Made by a program: the position numbers and the translations under genes. Below are positions 40,837-50,886 of a stretch of DNA of 64,000 nt, piece after piece; position 1 is the stretch's first letter; the number at the start of each line of letters is the position of its first letter. Below the pieces are notes generated by a model. The model saw only the letters and a list, made by a program, of their open reading frames with translations. It ran no database searches and was not told where the DNA came from. The stretch is from Pseudomonas brenneri (GTDB taxonomy: Bacteria; Pseudomonadota; Gammaproteobacteria; Pseudomonadales; Pseudomonadaceae). Location: NCBI RefSeq assembly GCF_007858285.1, contig NZ_VFIL01000002.1, forward strand, positions 558,001 through 622,000, in the 5' to 3' direction.

Positions 40837-43686
40837 TTATGCGTAGCTCTCGATCGACGGGCACGCGCACACCAGGTTGCGATCGCCAAACACGTTGTCG
40901 ACCCGGCCAACCGGCGGCCAGTACTTGCCTTCGATCAACGACGCTACTGGGTGCACCGCCTGTTCGCGGCTGTACGGGTGGCTCCATTCGCCGACGATTT
41001 CAGCTGCCGTGTGCGGTGCGTTCTTCAGTGGGTTGTCGTCCTTGTCCAACGTGCCGTTTTCCACTGCGCGTATTTCTTCACGGATCGCGATCATGGCGTC
41101 GCAGAAACGGTCCAGTTCCTCCTTGGATTCGCTTTCGGTCGGCTCGATCATCAAGGTGCCGGCGACCGGGAACGACATGGTCGGCGCATGGAACCCAAAG
41201 TCGATCAGGCGCTTGGCCACGTCATCCACGCTAATGCCGCTGCTGTCCTTGAGCGGGCGCAGGTCGAGGATGCATTCGTGTGCCACCAGGCCGTTGCTGC
41301 CGGTGTACAGCACGGGGTAGTGCTCTTCCAGGCGACGGGAAATGTAGTTGGCATTGAGGATCGCCAACTGCGACGCGCGCTTGAGGCCCGCGCCGCCCAT
41401 CATGCTGATGTACATCCAGGTGATCGGCAAAATGCTCGCGCTGCCGAATGGCGCCGCGCACACCGCGCCTTCCTTGCGCTCCATGGCCGCATGGCCGGGC
41501 AGGAACGGCGTGAGGTGCGACTTGACGCCAATCGGGCCAACACCCGGGCCACCACCACCGTGGGGGATGCAGAAGGTCTTGTGCAGGTTCAGGTGGGACA
41601 CGTCGCCGCCGAACTTGCCCGGTGCGCACAGGCCGACCATGGCGTTCATGTTGGCGCCGTCGATGTACACCTGGCCGCCGTTGTCGTGGATGATCCCGCA
41701 GATTTCGCGGATGCCTTCCTCGAACACGCCGTGGGTCGATGGGTAAGTGATCATCAGCGCGGCGAGGTGTTCGCGGTGCTCGATGGCCTTGGCCCGCAGG
41801 TCTTCGATGTCCACGTTGCCACGGGCATCGCACGCGGTGACGACCACGCGCATGCCGGCCATGTTGGCGGTGGCCGGGTTGGTACCGTGGGCCGACGATG
41901 GGATCAGGCAGATGTCGCGACGTTCTTCGCCACGGCTCTGGTGATAGGCACGTATCGCCAGGAGGCCTGCGTACTCACCCTGGGAACCGGCGTTCGGTTG
42001 CAGGGAGATCGCGTCGTAGCCGGTGGCCGCGCAGAGCATGGCTTCCAGCTCGCTGGTCAGTTGCAGGTAGCCGGCGCTTTGTTCCGCCGGGGCGAACGGG
42101 TGCAGGGCGCCGAACTCGGCCCAGGTCACCGGGATCATTTCGCTGGCGGCGTTGAGCTTCATGGTGCACGAGCCCAGCGGGATCATGGTGCGATCCAGTG
42201 CCAGGTCCTTGTCGGCCAGCTTGCGCAGGTAGCGCATCAGCTCGGTTTCCGAGTGATAACGGTTGAACACCGGGTGGCTGAGGATTGGCGACTGGCGCAG
42301 CAGTGCGGCGGGCAGGGTGCTGTCGACGCTGGCGGCTAGGGCGGCGAAGTCCGGCAGGGCTTTACCGCTGGCAAACACGCTCCACAGGGTTTCAATGTCG
42401 GCTTGGGTAGTGGTTTCGTCCACCGACAGGCCCAGGCGATCGGTATCCACAACACGCAGGTTAATGCGCACGGCGCGGGCCTTGTCGTGCAGGGCTACGG
42501 TGTTGGCGCCGGTGTTGAGGGTGAGGGTGTCGAAGAAGTTTTCCTGCTCGACCTTAAGACCCAAGGTAGTCAGGCCGTTGGCCAGGATCGCGGTCAACTG
42601 GTGCACGCGCTGGGCGATCTGGGTCAAGCCTTTAGGGCCGTGGTACACGGCGTACATGCTGGCGATGTTGGCCAGCAGCACTTGGGCGGTGCAGATGTTG
42701 CTGGTGGCCTTCTCGCGGCGGATATGCTGCTCGCGGGTCTGCATGGCCAGGCGCAGGGCCGGCTTGCCGAAACGGTCCACCGATACACCGACCAGACGGC
42801 CCGGCATATCGCGCTTGAACGCATCCTTGGTGGAGAAGTACGCCGCATGCGGGCCACCAAAGCCCAGCGGTACGCCGAAGCGTTGGGCACTGCCAATGGC
42901 CACGTCGGCACCGAACTCACCCGGTGGGGTCAGCAGGGTCAGGGCCAGCAGGTCGGCGGCCACGGCCACCAGGGCATTGGCGGCATGGAAGCGCTCGGTC
43001 AGTTCGCGGTAGTCAAAGACATCACCGTTGCTGGCCGGGTATTGCAGCAGGGCGCCAAAGAACGGGCTGACGTCGGTCAGTTTGCGTTCATCGCCCACCA
43101 CCACATCGATACCCAGTGGCTCGGCACGGGTGCGCAGCACGTCGAGGGTTTGCGGGTGGCTGTGGATCGAGGCGAAGAAAGCATTGCTGCTCTTGTTCTT
43201 GCTCAGGCGCTTGCAGAAGGTCATGGCTTCGGCGGCGGCGGTGGCTTCGTCGAGCAAGGATGCGTTGGCGATTGGCAGGCCGGTGAGGTCGCTGATCAGG
43301 GTCTGGAAATTGAGCAGCGCTTCCAGGCGGCCCTGGGAGATTTCTGGCTGGTACGGGGTGTAGGCGGTGTACCAGGCCGGGTTTTCCAGGAGGTTGCGCA
43401 GGATCGGCGATGGCGTGTGGCAGTTGTAGTAGCCCTGGCCGATATAGGTCTTGAACAGTTGATTCTTGCCGGCGATGGCCTTGATCTTGGCCAGGGCATC
43501 CGCTTCGCTCAAGCCGTCGCTCAGGCCCAGTACCGCAGTGCCCTTGATGCTTTCCGGGATCACGCTGGCGCTCAAGGCTTCGAGGGAATCGAAGCCCAGG
43601 GTCGCGAGCATCTGCTGCTCATCGTCCTGGCGCGGGCCGATGTGACGGGCGATAAATTCGTTGGCGGTGCTCAAATTAACAGTCAT
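40837..43686 (-). CDS. gcvP: Glycine dehydrogenase (decarboxylating), P protein
   Basis: The PLP enzyme of 949 residues decarboxylates glycine and loads the aminomethyl group on lipoylated H protein. The PLP lysine is K703 in [17 protein letters not shown], followed by the glycine-rich loop. The N-terminal half ([29 protein letters not shown]) and C-terminal half are the usual pseudo-dimer. It starts 10 bases after gcvH. Confidence 0.97.
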   Translation of the reverse strand: MTVNLSTANEFIARHIGPRQDDEQQMLATLGFDSLEALSASVIPESIKGTAVLGLSDGLSEADALAKIKAIAGKNQLFKTYIGQGYYNCHTPSPILRNLLENPAWYTAYTPYQPEISQGRLEALLNFQTLISDLTGLPIANASLLDEATAAAEAMTFCKRLSKNKSSNAFFASIHSHPQTLDVLRTRAEPLGIDVVVGDERKLTDVSPFFGALLQYPASNGDVFDYRELTERFHAANALVAVAADLLALTLLTPPGEFGADVAIGSAQRFGVPLGFGGPHAAYFSTKDAFKRDMPGRLVGVSVDRFGKPALRLAMQTREQHIRREKATSNICTAQVLLANIASMYAVYHGPKGLTQIAQRVHQLTAILANGLTTLGLKVEQENFFDTLTLNTGANTVALHDKARAVRINLRVVDTDRLGLSVDETTTQADIETLWSVFASGKALPDFAALAASVDSTLPAALLRQSPILSHPVFNRYHSETELMRYLRKLADKDLALDRTMIPLGSCTMKLNAASEMIPVTWAEFGALHPFAPAEQSAGYLQLTSELEAMLCAATGYDAISLQPNAGSQGEYAGLLAIRAYHQSRGEERRDICLIPSSAHGTNPATANMAGMRVVVTACDARGNVDIEDLRAKAIEHREHLAALMITYPSTHGVFEEGIREICGIIHDNGGQVYIDGANMNAMVGLCAPGKFGGDVSHLNLHKTFCIPHGGGGPGVGPIGVKSHLTPFLPGHAAMERKEGAVCAAPFGSASILPITWMYISMMGGAGLKRASQLAILNANYISRRLEEHYPVLYTGSNGLVAHECILDLRPLKDSSGISVDDVAKRLIDFGFHAPTMSFPVAGTLMIEPTESESKEELDRFCDAMIAIREEIRAVENGTLDKDDNPLKNAPHTAAEIVGEWSHPYSREQAVHPVASLIEGKYWPPVGRVDNVFGDRNLVCACPSIESYA

Positions 43687-43696
43687 GGCGCGCTCC

Positions 43697-44080
43697 TCAA
43701 GCTTCAGCGTTGGCTTTGATCAGGCGGTCGTACGCATCCTGATCCAACAGCTTAGCCACTGCGTCAGCGTCAGCCGGTTTAAAGCGGAAGAACCAGCCTG
43801 CGCCCATCGGGTCTTCGTTGACCAGCTCCGGGCTGTCTTCCAGCGCGGGGTTCACTTCCAGGACGTCACCGTCCAACGGCATGTACACGCCACTGGCAGC
43901 TTTTACCGACTCCACGGTGGACGCTTCAGCGCCCTTGTCGTAGGCCTGCAGCTCAGGCAGTTGTACGAAAACCACATCACCCAGCGCGTTTTGCGCGAAT
44001 GCGGTGATACCCACGGTGACGCTACCGTCGGCTTCGGCGCGCAGCCATTCGTGATCTTCAGTAAAACGCAATTCGCTCAT
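43697..44080 (-). CDS. gcvH: Glycine cleavage H protein
   Basis: This lipoyl shuttle protein has 127 residues; the lipoylated lysine is K60 in [11 protein letters not shown]. It is first in gcvH-gcvP-sdaA-gcvT, 80 bases downstream of a sigma-54 type promoter. GAGGAG lies 7-8 bases before the ATG. Confidence 0.97.
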   Translation of the reverse strand: MSELRFTEDHEWLRAEADGSVTVGITAFAQNALGDVVFVQLPELQAYDKGAEASTVESVKAASGVYMPLDGDVLEVNPALEDSPELVNEDPMGAGWFFRFKPADADAVAKLLDQDAYDRLIKANAEA

Positions 44081-44159
44081 GGAAACTCCTCAGGGCCAGA
44101 ATCGTCTGGTGGACGGGATTGAATGCTCGTGTCTGCCGAGCTGGATGGGTAAAGCCATA

Positions 44160-44174
44160 GCAAGAATGCGGCCA
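44160..44174 (-). promoter_or_regulatory. Sigma-54 promoter of the gcv operon
   Basis: On the reverse strand the sequence reads TGGCCGCATTCTTGC. It has the obligatory GG and GC dinucleotides with exactly 10 bases between them, and TTGCT at -12. It is about 80 bases before gcvH, and the nearby activator GcsR is a sigma-54 enhancer-binding protein. Confidence 0.75.
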
Positions 44175-44237
44175 ATAATTTTTATCGTTTAAAATCAATT
44201 GGTTGGCGTTTATGGTCGGAGGGTTGCCGTTATCCGT

Positions 44238-44355
44238 TGTAGCGAAATCGATACGCTTTGGTGGCGTAAAAAAAGCCTATGTGGATCAAAGCCTTGCATG
44301 GTGAAGGCTCACTGCGCCCGTATTGAAATCATTCCACTGTAGCGATTTCAGTACG
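44238..44355. promoter_or_regulatory. Candidate GcsR operator sites
   Basis: Three 18-base matches fit the published GcsR pattern (TGTAACG-N4-CGTTCCG, as I recall it). They are TGTAGCG-AAAT-CGATACG (44238-44255), CGTATTG-AAAT-CATTCCA (44319-44336) and TGTAGCG-ATTT-CAGTACG (44338-44355). The last two are in tandem with a 19-base period. They lie 65-195 bases upstream of the sigma-54 promoter, a usual enhancer distance. Confidence 0.5.
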
Positions 44356-44456
44356 AGTGGCCATGGCTAGAGATGCCCTGGCAGGTGATCTATCTACCGC
44401 ACAAGGCACCAGAAGGCGGCTCACCCTGTCGGTTTCTATCGATCAGGACGCTTTAC

Positions 44457-47400
44457 ATGAGTAATCCAACAGGAACACTTCGGGAGATTTCGCAGGCACA
44501 AGCCTCCCGCAATTACCTTTCCAAAGTGTTTGCGCAACGTCTGACGTTGACTCAGGTGGCGCAGTCCATGATCCAGGAGTGGATAACCGACACGTTTGCA
44601 GGTTCTAGTCTGCAGGCCGACAACAGTTGGATTGGGGTCATACAGCGAACGAAAACCGGCAGTGTGGCTTACGGACAGCTTACGACCTTAAGTGACGCAT
44701 TGATCGCGCGGTGCATGAGCGCCACCTTGCTGAACTACACATCAGGTCATCATCAACTGCTGCGCCAACTGCCCGCAGAGGGTTTCCAACCGGTGGGCGC
44801 AGCTATTTCTGTCGAAGATGTAGAACGCATGCTTAACGCCCTTGCCCCGCAGCTGCTGGAGGGTTTTTGCGTGCGGCTGGTGGCGTACTGGAATGCCCGG
44901 ATCGAGGGACAAGCCTCGCACAGTCGCTGGGAGGCCGTGAGCAAGCAATTGCGTGCCTGCCTGCTCACGGCTCGACAAAATCCGCCGCTCAGTTTGCAGG
45001 AGCGCAAGATGTTGCTTGGCGAGGGGAGCGATGTGCAGGTGCTCTGGGCTTACCAGGAGGATCGGCAGGCACTGGGCGCACCGAACCCACTGCGGATTTA
45101 TCAGGTATATGCCGCACAGGCAGGGCTGCCGGGTGAATGGCTCCCGCTGCTGGTCTTGCAGCGCCAGCTCAATGAGGGCCTGGTAAGCCTGGTCTACCTG
45201 CCGGTGATGGCGCTGCTCAAACTCGACACGCTGGACCAGTTGGGCAGCCTGTTGCCTCGTTACATGAGCACATACACCCCAGGCCTACCGCTCAGTTGGG
45301 TGCTCAAGGAACCCCATACCGACGTATTCGATGCCCTGGCCCAGAGTTTATTGGAACGACAACTCAGAAGCGTGAGGCGGATCGACTGGTCTGTGTTGGC
45401 CACTGTTGGCAGCTATGAAAGGCTATTGATCAAACTGACCTCGCCCCTGGCCTGGTTTAACCCCGATTACGTCCAGCAACCCCATGAAGAGCAATTGCCG
45501 ATCTGGTTGCAGACTGCCGGCGGCGCTGATCGCCAAGCCTATGGTCAATGGCTTGCGCGCCTGGCGCACCTGCAGCAATGCACCGCGGGGGCTTCGTTTC
45601 TGGACGGGCTTGAACCGATTGATGTGTACGCCCGCAAGGCGCTGCAACGCCAGATGCGCCTGGATCACCCGCAGGAGGTGATCATCAATCCGGACGATTA
45701 CCTGCTGACATTCGAGCGCACTCAAGGTGGCACCGTCGGCTGGACGCAGCGCGCCACCAGGACCTTGACCGAGTGGGCGCTGGAAAACCCCTTCGCCTCT
45801 GCCTATGCCCGCGTGCAAATCAGCAACCAGGCGCAGCCGGGGTATGTACCTGATTGGTGGATCAAGCCGGCTTATCTCAAGCAATTGATTGAAACCGTCG
45901 ATGTCGGCAAGCATTACCCGGCGCTTCTCAACCGTCTGTTGCTGTCGGACCCGGTAGAGTCTGCGCGGCGGCGGCGGCTGTTTGTCGATCAGATGGCGAT
46001 CCAACTGCCTCTGCATGCGCTGGAGAACAGCCTTCGTCAACGCAATGGTTTCACCCAGTCTGGGGTGTCAGTCGTGCAAGCGATACTGCAGGACGAGGGG
46101 CGGCTTGATACTCAGGTGATTGTCGCCCGGCCGCTGGCGTTTTTGACCCATGCCGGTGGCGTTGCCCATAAAGCCCGCAATCTGTTTGTCATCGGCCCAC
46201 GTGATAACAGTGACCTGCCGCATATTCTTTATCGGCCGGATCAGCACGAGGCGATGCTTCAGCAGTTTGCCAGTCGCCAGGCCTTGCTCGATGAGGTGGC
46301 CCGTATGGGCAGCGATTTACAGGCCGTCGTGCTTGAGCGCATGAGCGAAAACGACCAGGCAGTGTTTGCCCGGGGTGGTTTTTTGCACCCCCATGTCCAG
46401 CGTTTCCTGCAAGGGGATGAGTACAGCACACTGCCTGTTTCCGGTGCGGCGCTGCTCAGTGATGAGCAGGTGCCGGGGGTGTTTCTTGAGGCAGTATTCG
46501 ATGAAAGCGCGACCAGCCTGTGGCAGCTTGCCAAGAAGCAGGCGGTCTCCAACGAGGCACTGCGCTGGAGCTTGTTCAAGAATGATCTCTGGCAAGTATT
46601 CAACGTCCTGCTGCCGATGCTCAGGGGGCCGGTAGCGGTGGCAGGCTGGCTGTCTCAGATGTTTGACAGTTTTCGCACGCTGCTGGCGTTGCCGCCCGGG
46701 GCCAGCCAGGAGGACTCTGCCAGTGCGCTGATCGAGCTGATCGGCAGTTCGGCTGGCCTGCTATTGAGCCATGTCGTTCCCCTGGATGAGCGTTTGCGTT
46801 TGCGCGAGACCTGGCCGATCACAGGGGGCAGGGGTGGGCGTGTGGCGTTCACAGGCGGGCCTCATATTCATCAACCCGTGGCAGCATTTGCCTGGCAGCG
46901 TTCAATGGCAGATATCACGGCCATGGACTTCTCTTGGGCCACTTCACGGCTCAGGCCCAATTCGACCCAGCGAGCACAGCTCGAAACCTTCCAATGGGCG
47001 CCGGGGCCAGGGGAAACATGGCCGGCAAACCCTACGGTGATCTCGACAGACAGCCCCATACGCGGTCGAGTGGTGGTGCATGGCAACCATCAGGACTACA
47101 CGCTGATAGACAGCAAGCTGTATGGCGTCAAGCCCGTTGGCGGTCGCTGGCGGATCGTCGACTTGAGTCACAACGAACGTTCAGGCCCATGGCTCAGGCA
47201 GGACTCGAAAGGTGTCTGGAAAGTTGACCTGGGCCTGCAATTGCTCGGTGGGCAGCCCAAAAAAGTCACGGCGGCAGAACGGCGTATACGCATCCAGAAT
47301 GAAAACCTGCGACTGGAGCGTGACTACAGTGGCGCAACGGCTCGGCTGGATGAAGTTTTGGAACGGGTGCGGGCGACCCAGAAACGCTACAGAGAGGTGC

Positions 47401-49145
47401 ATGCTTCGGACTCTGATGCGTTCACGGATCAACAACGGCATGACAGCAGCACCGACTATTTGAGGGTGCTGGAAGAGGAATACCGGCTGCAACTCGACAG
47501 GATTAATGCGTTGACTGCAAAAAACACCCACAAACCGGTGAGTGGCTTCGAGCGAGAGAAGATGAAGCAGTTGGAGGCCATCGTTGAGAACTTGCGCGAC
47601 CAGATGACCGTGGTGATCAACACCCGTGCGGGGGTGATTCTTTCCGATGAGCGTTTGAGCGAGTTGGAGGCACAAATGGATGGCGGCGACGAAGCGATTG
47701 CCCAGGCAGCTCATCGTATTGTTGTTCAATCCGCGCTGACGATCGCAGAGTACAACGCTCAACTGATCGACTTGAGCACTCTGGAGCAGAATGCCCATGA
47801 GCGATTGATGGGCGTGCCCGGGTATGAGCCGCATGCCCTGTTAATGGCCGCGCCAGAGACGGGCACGCCTCTGGACTGGAAGTCCATGCAGTTAAAGGCG
47901 TTGTATGGCGCGATGTTGCGTCGGTTGCCATCCTCTGGAGAGTATGAGGATTTCGATCAGCTCCATGAATTGTTCGGTGAGGCGATCCAATCGATCCAGT
48001 CGCAGAAAACCCTGCGCGAGCCCGACTTGTTGAGTATGGAGCAGCGAATCACTGGGTATGAAGCGATTGCCAGGGAGTATCGAAGGTCCCAGGCAGGGAT
48101 TCGGGAATACGGCGATATGGCCGTGGAGTTGGTTGACAAGCGTGTTATCGAACAATTGGGGCATCTGCTCAAAGAGTTGGGCCGGGAAGCAGAACAGTCC
48201 TTGTCGATGCTGCTTCGCGAACAGGAGGCGCGCCCTGCGGCCCAACCTGTGTCGGTACCCAGCGCCGACAAGCGTTTGTTCCTCGATCGCAAAAAGCGCT
48301 ACCAACTCGGGCAAGTAAGGGCCCGCACGCCTGAATCGGAGGATGAGATCGTTGATATCCTCAGTCCAATCGATAAGAGCGTACAGGCGAGCTTTCGTCG
48401 CAGCCCAAGCTCAGATGACTTTGAGCCGGTTACCGAAGCGGCTGCGTCTGTGTCGCGACCGGTACGCTCGCTGGAAAAGCTCAAGGGCGATGCACGCAGG
48501 CTGCTTGACAGAGAGCCGCTGGTGGTTGAGCAGGCCCGCAATGAGACCCACATCTCCAGCATGCCCGACAGCGTCGAGGCCCGCCTGGCACGCCAGGCCG
48601 AGGCCATGAAAGGCGTTGCACAGAAAATCCGCAAGGCGCTGGCCCGCGAGCCGGAAAAAGACAAGGGCACGTCAGCAGTTGTTTCCATTCCTTTGCTCGA
48701 TGAGCTGGCTCAGGCCTCCAGCCGCCTTGTGGAGCAGGGGCGGCTGATACGTATCGAGATGGTCAAGCACCTGCCCCCTGACGAAGAAGGCATTGCCTAT
48801 CTCAAGCAGCAGAATGAAGTTGAAATTGTGCTGGTAAAAGACCGTGTGCAGCTCAAGCGGCTGGATGATTTTCTACAGGAGTATGTGATCAAGGACAGGC
48901 AGGGCAAGGTTTTGGCGTATGCGCATTTTCATTATCGGGCACGGACGACACCCAATGCAGGCTACAGCGCTGGCCATCTGAAGCGGCCCGAACAGCGTTT
49001 TATGAGTTATCGCAGCCTTGGTGAAAAGACTGACGCCGATGTGATCGCGATCTACTATTCGCGGATCAGCCCGGCCATGGCCCAGCGCCTGTTTTTCAGC
49101 ACCAGGGGCGTAATGGTACAGCGCGGGCGGCGGGTATTCTGGTAA
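44457..49145 (+). CDS. Large dermonecrotic-toxin-like protein (DUF6543-type), putative effector
   Basis: The protein of 1562 residues has no signal peptide. Its opening (YLSKVFAQRLTLTQVAQSMI) and helical N-terminal 650 residues resemble the dermonecrotic toxin domain proteins common in fluorescent pseudomonads. A hydrophobic stretch lies at about 701-785 (NVLLPMLRGPVAVAGWL; IELIGSSAGLLLSHVV), as in pore-forming toxin translocation regions. A conserved-looking block YTLIDSKLYGVKPVGGRWRI is at about 875-895. Coiled coils follow (about 935-1085), then a basic C-terminal domain (about 1430-1562). The ATG at 44457 has AGGA 8 bases upstream; an earlier in-frame ATG at 44373 is weaker. No immunity, VgrG or chaperone gene is adjacent. 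Function is inferred only. Confidence 0.65.
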   Translation: MSNPTGTLREISQAQASRNYLSKVFAQRLTLTQVAQSMIQEWITDTFAGSSLQADNSWIGVIQRTKTGSVAYGQLTTLSDALIARCMSATLLNYTSGHHQLLRQLPAEGFQPVGAAISVEDVERMLNALAPQLLEGFCVRLVAYWNARIEGQASHSRWEAVSKQLRACLLTARQNPPLSLQERKMLLGEGSDVQVLWAYQEDRQALGAPNPLRIYQVYAAQAGLPGEWLPLLVLQRQLNEGLVSLVYLPVMALLKLDTLDQLGSLLPRYMSTYTPGLPLSWVLKEPHTDVFDALAQSLLERQLRSVRRIDWSVLATVGSYERLLIKLTSPLAWFNPDYVQQPHEEQLPIWLQTAGGADRQAYGQWLARLAHLQQCTAGASFLDGLEPIDVYARKALQRQMRLDHPQEVIINPDDYLLTFERTQGGTVGWTQRATRTLTEWALENPFASAYARVQISNQAQPGYVPDWWIKPAYLKQLIETVDVGKHYPALLNRLLLSDPVESARRRRLFVDQMAIQLPLHALENSLRQRNGFTQSGVSVVQAILQDEGRLDTQVIVARPLAFLTHAGGVAHKARNLFVIGPRDNSDLPHILYRPDQHEAMLQQFASRQALLDEVARMGSDLQAVVLERMSENDQAVFARGGFLHPHVQRFLQGDEYSTLPVSGAALLSDEQVPGVFLEAVFDESATSLWQLAKKQAVSNEALRWSLFKNDLWQVFNVLLPMLRGPVAVAGWLSQMFDSFRTLLALPPGASQEDSASALIELIGSSAGLLLSHVVPLDERLRLRETWPITGGRGGRVAFTGGPHIHQPVAAFAWQRSMADITAMDFSWATSRLRPNSTQRAQLETFQWAPGPGETWPANPTVISTDSPIRGRVVVHGNHQDYTLIDSKLYGVKPVGGRWRIVDLSHNERSGPWLRQDSKGVWKVDLGLQLLGGQPKKVTAAERRIRIQNENLRLERDYSGATARLDEVLERVRATQKRYREVHASDSDAFTDQQRHDSSTDYLRVLEEEYRLQLDRINALTAKNTHKPVSGFEREKMKQLEAIVENLRDQMTVVINTRAGVILSDERLSELEAQMDGGDEAIAQAAHRIVVQSALTIAEYNAQLIDLSTLEQNAHERLMGVPGYEPHALLMAAPETGTPLDWKSMQLKALYGAMLRRLPSSGEYEDFDQLHELFGEAIQSIQSQKTLREPDLLSMEQRITGYEAIAREYRRSQAGIREYGDMAVELVDKRVIEQLGHLLKELGREAEQSLSMLLREQEARPAAQPVSVPSADKRLFLDRKKRYQLGQVRARTPESEDEIVDILSPIDKSVQASFRRSPSSDDFEPVTEAAASVSRPVRSLEKLKGDARRLLDREPLVVEQARNETHISSMPDSVEARLARQAEAMKGVAQKIRKALAREPEKDKGTSAVVSIPLLDELAQASSRLVEQGRLIRIEMVKHLPPDEEGIAYLKQQNEVEIVLVKDRVQLKRLDDFLQEYVIKDRQGKVLAYAHFHYRARTTPNAGYSAGHLKRPEQRFMSYRSLGEKTDADVIAIYYSRISPAMAQRLFFSTRGVMVQRGRRVFW

Positions 49146-49154
49146 GCATCATGC

Positions 49155-50663
49155 TCAATTTTTACCGGGAATCCCGTACTTGCGTAGCCGATGGGCGATG
49201 GCGGTATGGGAGGTCTGCAAGCGGCTGGCCAGTTGTCGCGTCGATGGGTAGCTGGCATACAGTTTTTCCAGCAACGAACGCTCAAAATCCTCCACCGCCT
49301 GCTCCAGGCTATCGACTTCTCCGTCGCTCTGGCGGGCGACCGAGGTGCCGGCGATATCCAGGTCGCCAATGTCCACCAGGTTGCTTTCGCAAATGGCGGC
49401 GGCGCGGAAGATCACGTTCTGCAACTGGCGCACGTTACCCGGCCAGCGGTTGCCCAGCAGCGCCGGGTAGGTGCCCGGTGCCAGGCGGCAGACCGGGCGC
49501 TGGATCTGCGCGCAGGCCTGCTGCATGAAGTAGCGGGCCAGCAGCAGGATGTCCTGGTCGCGCTCGCGCAGGGGCGGGACTTCGACATTCAGCACGTTGA
49601 GGCGGTAGAACAGGTCTTCACGGAAGGTGCCTTCGCTGACCATTTTCTCCAGGTCGCGGTGGGTAGCACTGAGGATGCGTACGTTGACCTTGATCTCACG
49701 GTCGCCTCCGACCCGGCGAAAGCTGCCGTCGTTGAGAAAGCGCAGCAGCTTGGCCTGCAGGTACGGCGACATCTCGCCAATCTCATCGAGGAACACGGTG
49801 CCCTGGTTGGCCAGCTCCATCAATCCCGGCTTGCCGCCGCGCTGGGCGCCGGTAAAGGCGCCGGGGGCGTAGCCGAACAACTCGCTCTCGGCGAGGTTTT
49901 CCGGCAGGGCCGCACAGTTCAGCGCCAGGAAGGGCGAGCTGTGGCGCGCACTGATGGCATGGCACGCGCGGGCCACCAGTTCCTTGCCGGTGCCGGTCTC
50001 GCCCTGGATCAACAGCGGGGCATCGAGGGCCGCCACCCGTAGTGCACGGGTCTTGAGGGTGCGGATCGCCGGGGACTCGCCCAGCAATGCATCGAAACCT
50101 TCGGCATGGTCATGGTGCAGCGCCGACAACCGTTCGCCGATGCGGTTGGGTTGATACAAGGTCAACAGCGCGCCAGCATCGGTAATCGGCGTGGCGTCCA
50201 GCAGCAGGGTCTGGCCGTTGACGCTGATCTCCCGCAGGGGCAGGCGAAAGCCGTGTTCGAGCAGGGAGTCCAGCAGCGTTGGGCTGTCAAATAGTTCGGC
50301 GATGCTTTCCCCTGCGGGTTCGCGACCATAGAGGGTAATCAGTGCCGGGTTGGCCAGCAACACCTTGCCGGCGCTGTCCAGGGCCAGCACCGGATCGGTC
50401 ATGGCCGCCAGCAGGGCGTCGAGTTGCAGGTGGCGGCGTTGGCCTGGAAGGATGTCGACCACCGTCACCGCTTGCACGCCGTGGACGCTGAACAACGCGT
50501 CGCGCAATTCTTCCAGTACTTCGGCGCTGAGGGTCGGGGCGTCTATATAGACGTTGGGCGGCACCATCTCCACCGCATCCAGGTTGAGATTGCGCCCACC
50601 GAGCAAGGCCAGGACTTCCTGGGTAATGCCGACGCGGTCGATGAAGCTGACGTGGATACGCAT
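49155..50663 (-). CDS. gcsR: Sigma-54-dependent activator of glycine catabolism GcsR (TyrR-like)
   Basis: The 502-residue regulator has an N-terminal ACT domain (MRIHVSFIDRVGITQEVL), a PAS domain (about 80-185) and a sigma-54 AAA+ domain. The latter has Walker A GETGTGKE, the GAFTGA loop (YAPGAFTGAQ) and DEIGEM. A Fis-like helix-turn-helix closes it (QLASRLQTSHTAIAHRL). The intact GAFTGA indicates real sigma-54 activation, unlike E. coli TyrR. PA2449 (GcsR) activates gcvH2-gcvP2-glyA2-sdaA-gcvT2 in response to glycine. The start at 50663 is chosen because the ACT domain begins there. Confidence 0.9.
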   Translation of the reverse strand: MRIHVSFIDRVGITQEVLALLGGRNLNLDAVEMVPPNVYIDAPTLSAEVLEELRDALFSVHGVQAVTVVDILPGQRRHLQLDALLAAMTDPVLALDSAGKVLLANPALITLYGREPAGESIAELFDSPTLLDSLLEHGFRLPLREISVNGQTLLLDATPITDAGALLTLYQPNRIGERLSALHHDHAEGFDALLGESPAIRTLKTRALRVAALDAPLLIQGETGTGKELVARACHAISARHSSPFLALNCAALPENLAESELFGYAPGAFTGAQRGGKPGLMELANQGTVFLDEIGEMSPYLQAKLLRFLNDGSFRRVGGDREIKVNVRILSATHRDLEKMVSEGTFREDLFYRLNVLNVEVPPLRERDQDILLLARYFMQQACAQIQRPVCRLAPGTYPALLGNRWPGNVRQLQNVIFRAAAICESNLVDIGDLDIAGTSVARQSDGEVDSLEQAVEDFERSLLEKLYASYPSTRQLASRLQTSHTAIAHRLRKYGIPGKN

Positions 50664-50753
50664 GGGGCTGCTGACAGTTCTGGGGAGCGAGAGGCGGCCA
50701 GTATGCCTTGGAGCAGGGCCGAGGTGAAATCTGACAGATGACACTGATCAAAA

Positions 50754-50857
50754 TGTGGGAGCGGGCTTGCTCGCGAATGTGGTGTATCAGCTACATATTC
50801 AGTGACTGACACTCTGCATTCGCGAGCAAGTCGAATCGTCGCACCGCCGCTCCCACA
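50754..50857. repeat. REPIN with an interrupted right arm
   Basis: The left REP at 50754-50779 (TGTGGGAGCGGGCTTGCTCG...) is intact. The right copy starts normally (CATTCGCGAGCAAG, 50817-50830), then has 16 extra bases TCGAATCGTCGCACCG (50831-50846) before CCGCTCCCACA. It separates gcsR from the arc cluster. Confidence 0.85.
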
Positions 50858-50886
50858 TTGGGTGTGTGGCGTTGCTGGGGCCGGGG

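Larger units (their letters stand above)
44081..44456. other. Divergent control region of gcvH and the large toxin-like gene
   Basis: This 376-base gap holds the sigma-54 promoter and operator candidates listed separately. The operators are closer to the toxin-like gene than to gcvH, so both genes could respond. No glycine riboswitch fold was recognised. No promoter for the toxin-like gene is clear. Confidence 0.5.

Noticed and set aside
40771..42339. 522-codon forward frame inside gcvP
   Set aside because: It is antisense to the certain gcvP gene, begins within a REPIN, and its His/Val/Gly-rich text looks like reverse-frame translation.
44081..44456. Glycine riboswitch before gcvH
   Set aside because: No tandem aptamer cores were seen. 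The sigma-54 promoter lies only 80 bases from the start, leaving no room for one.
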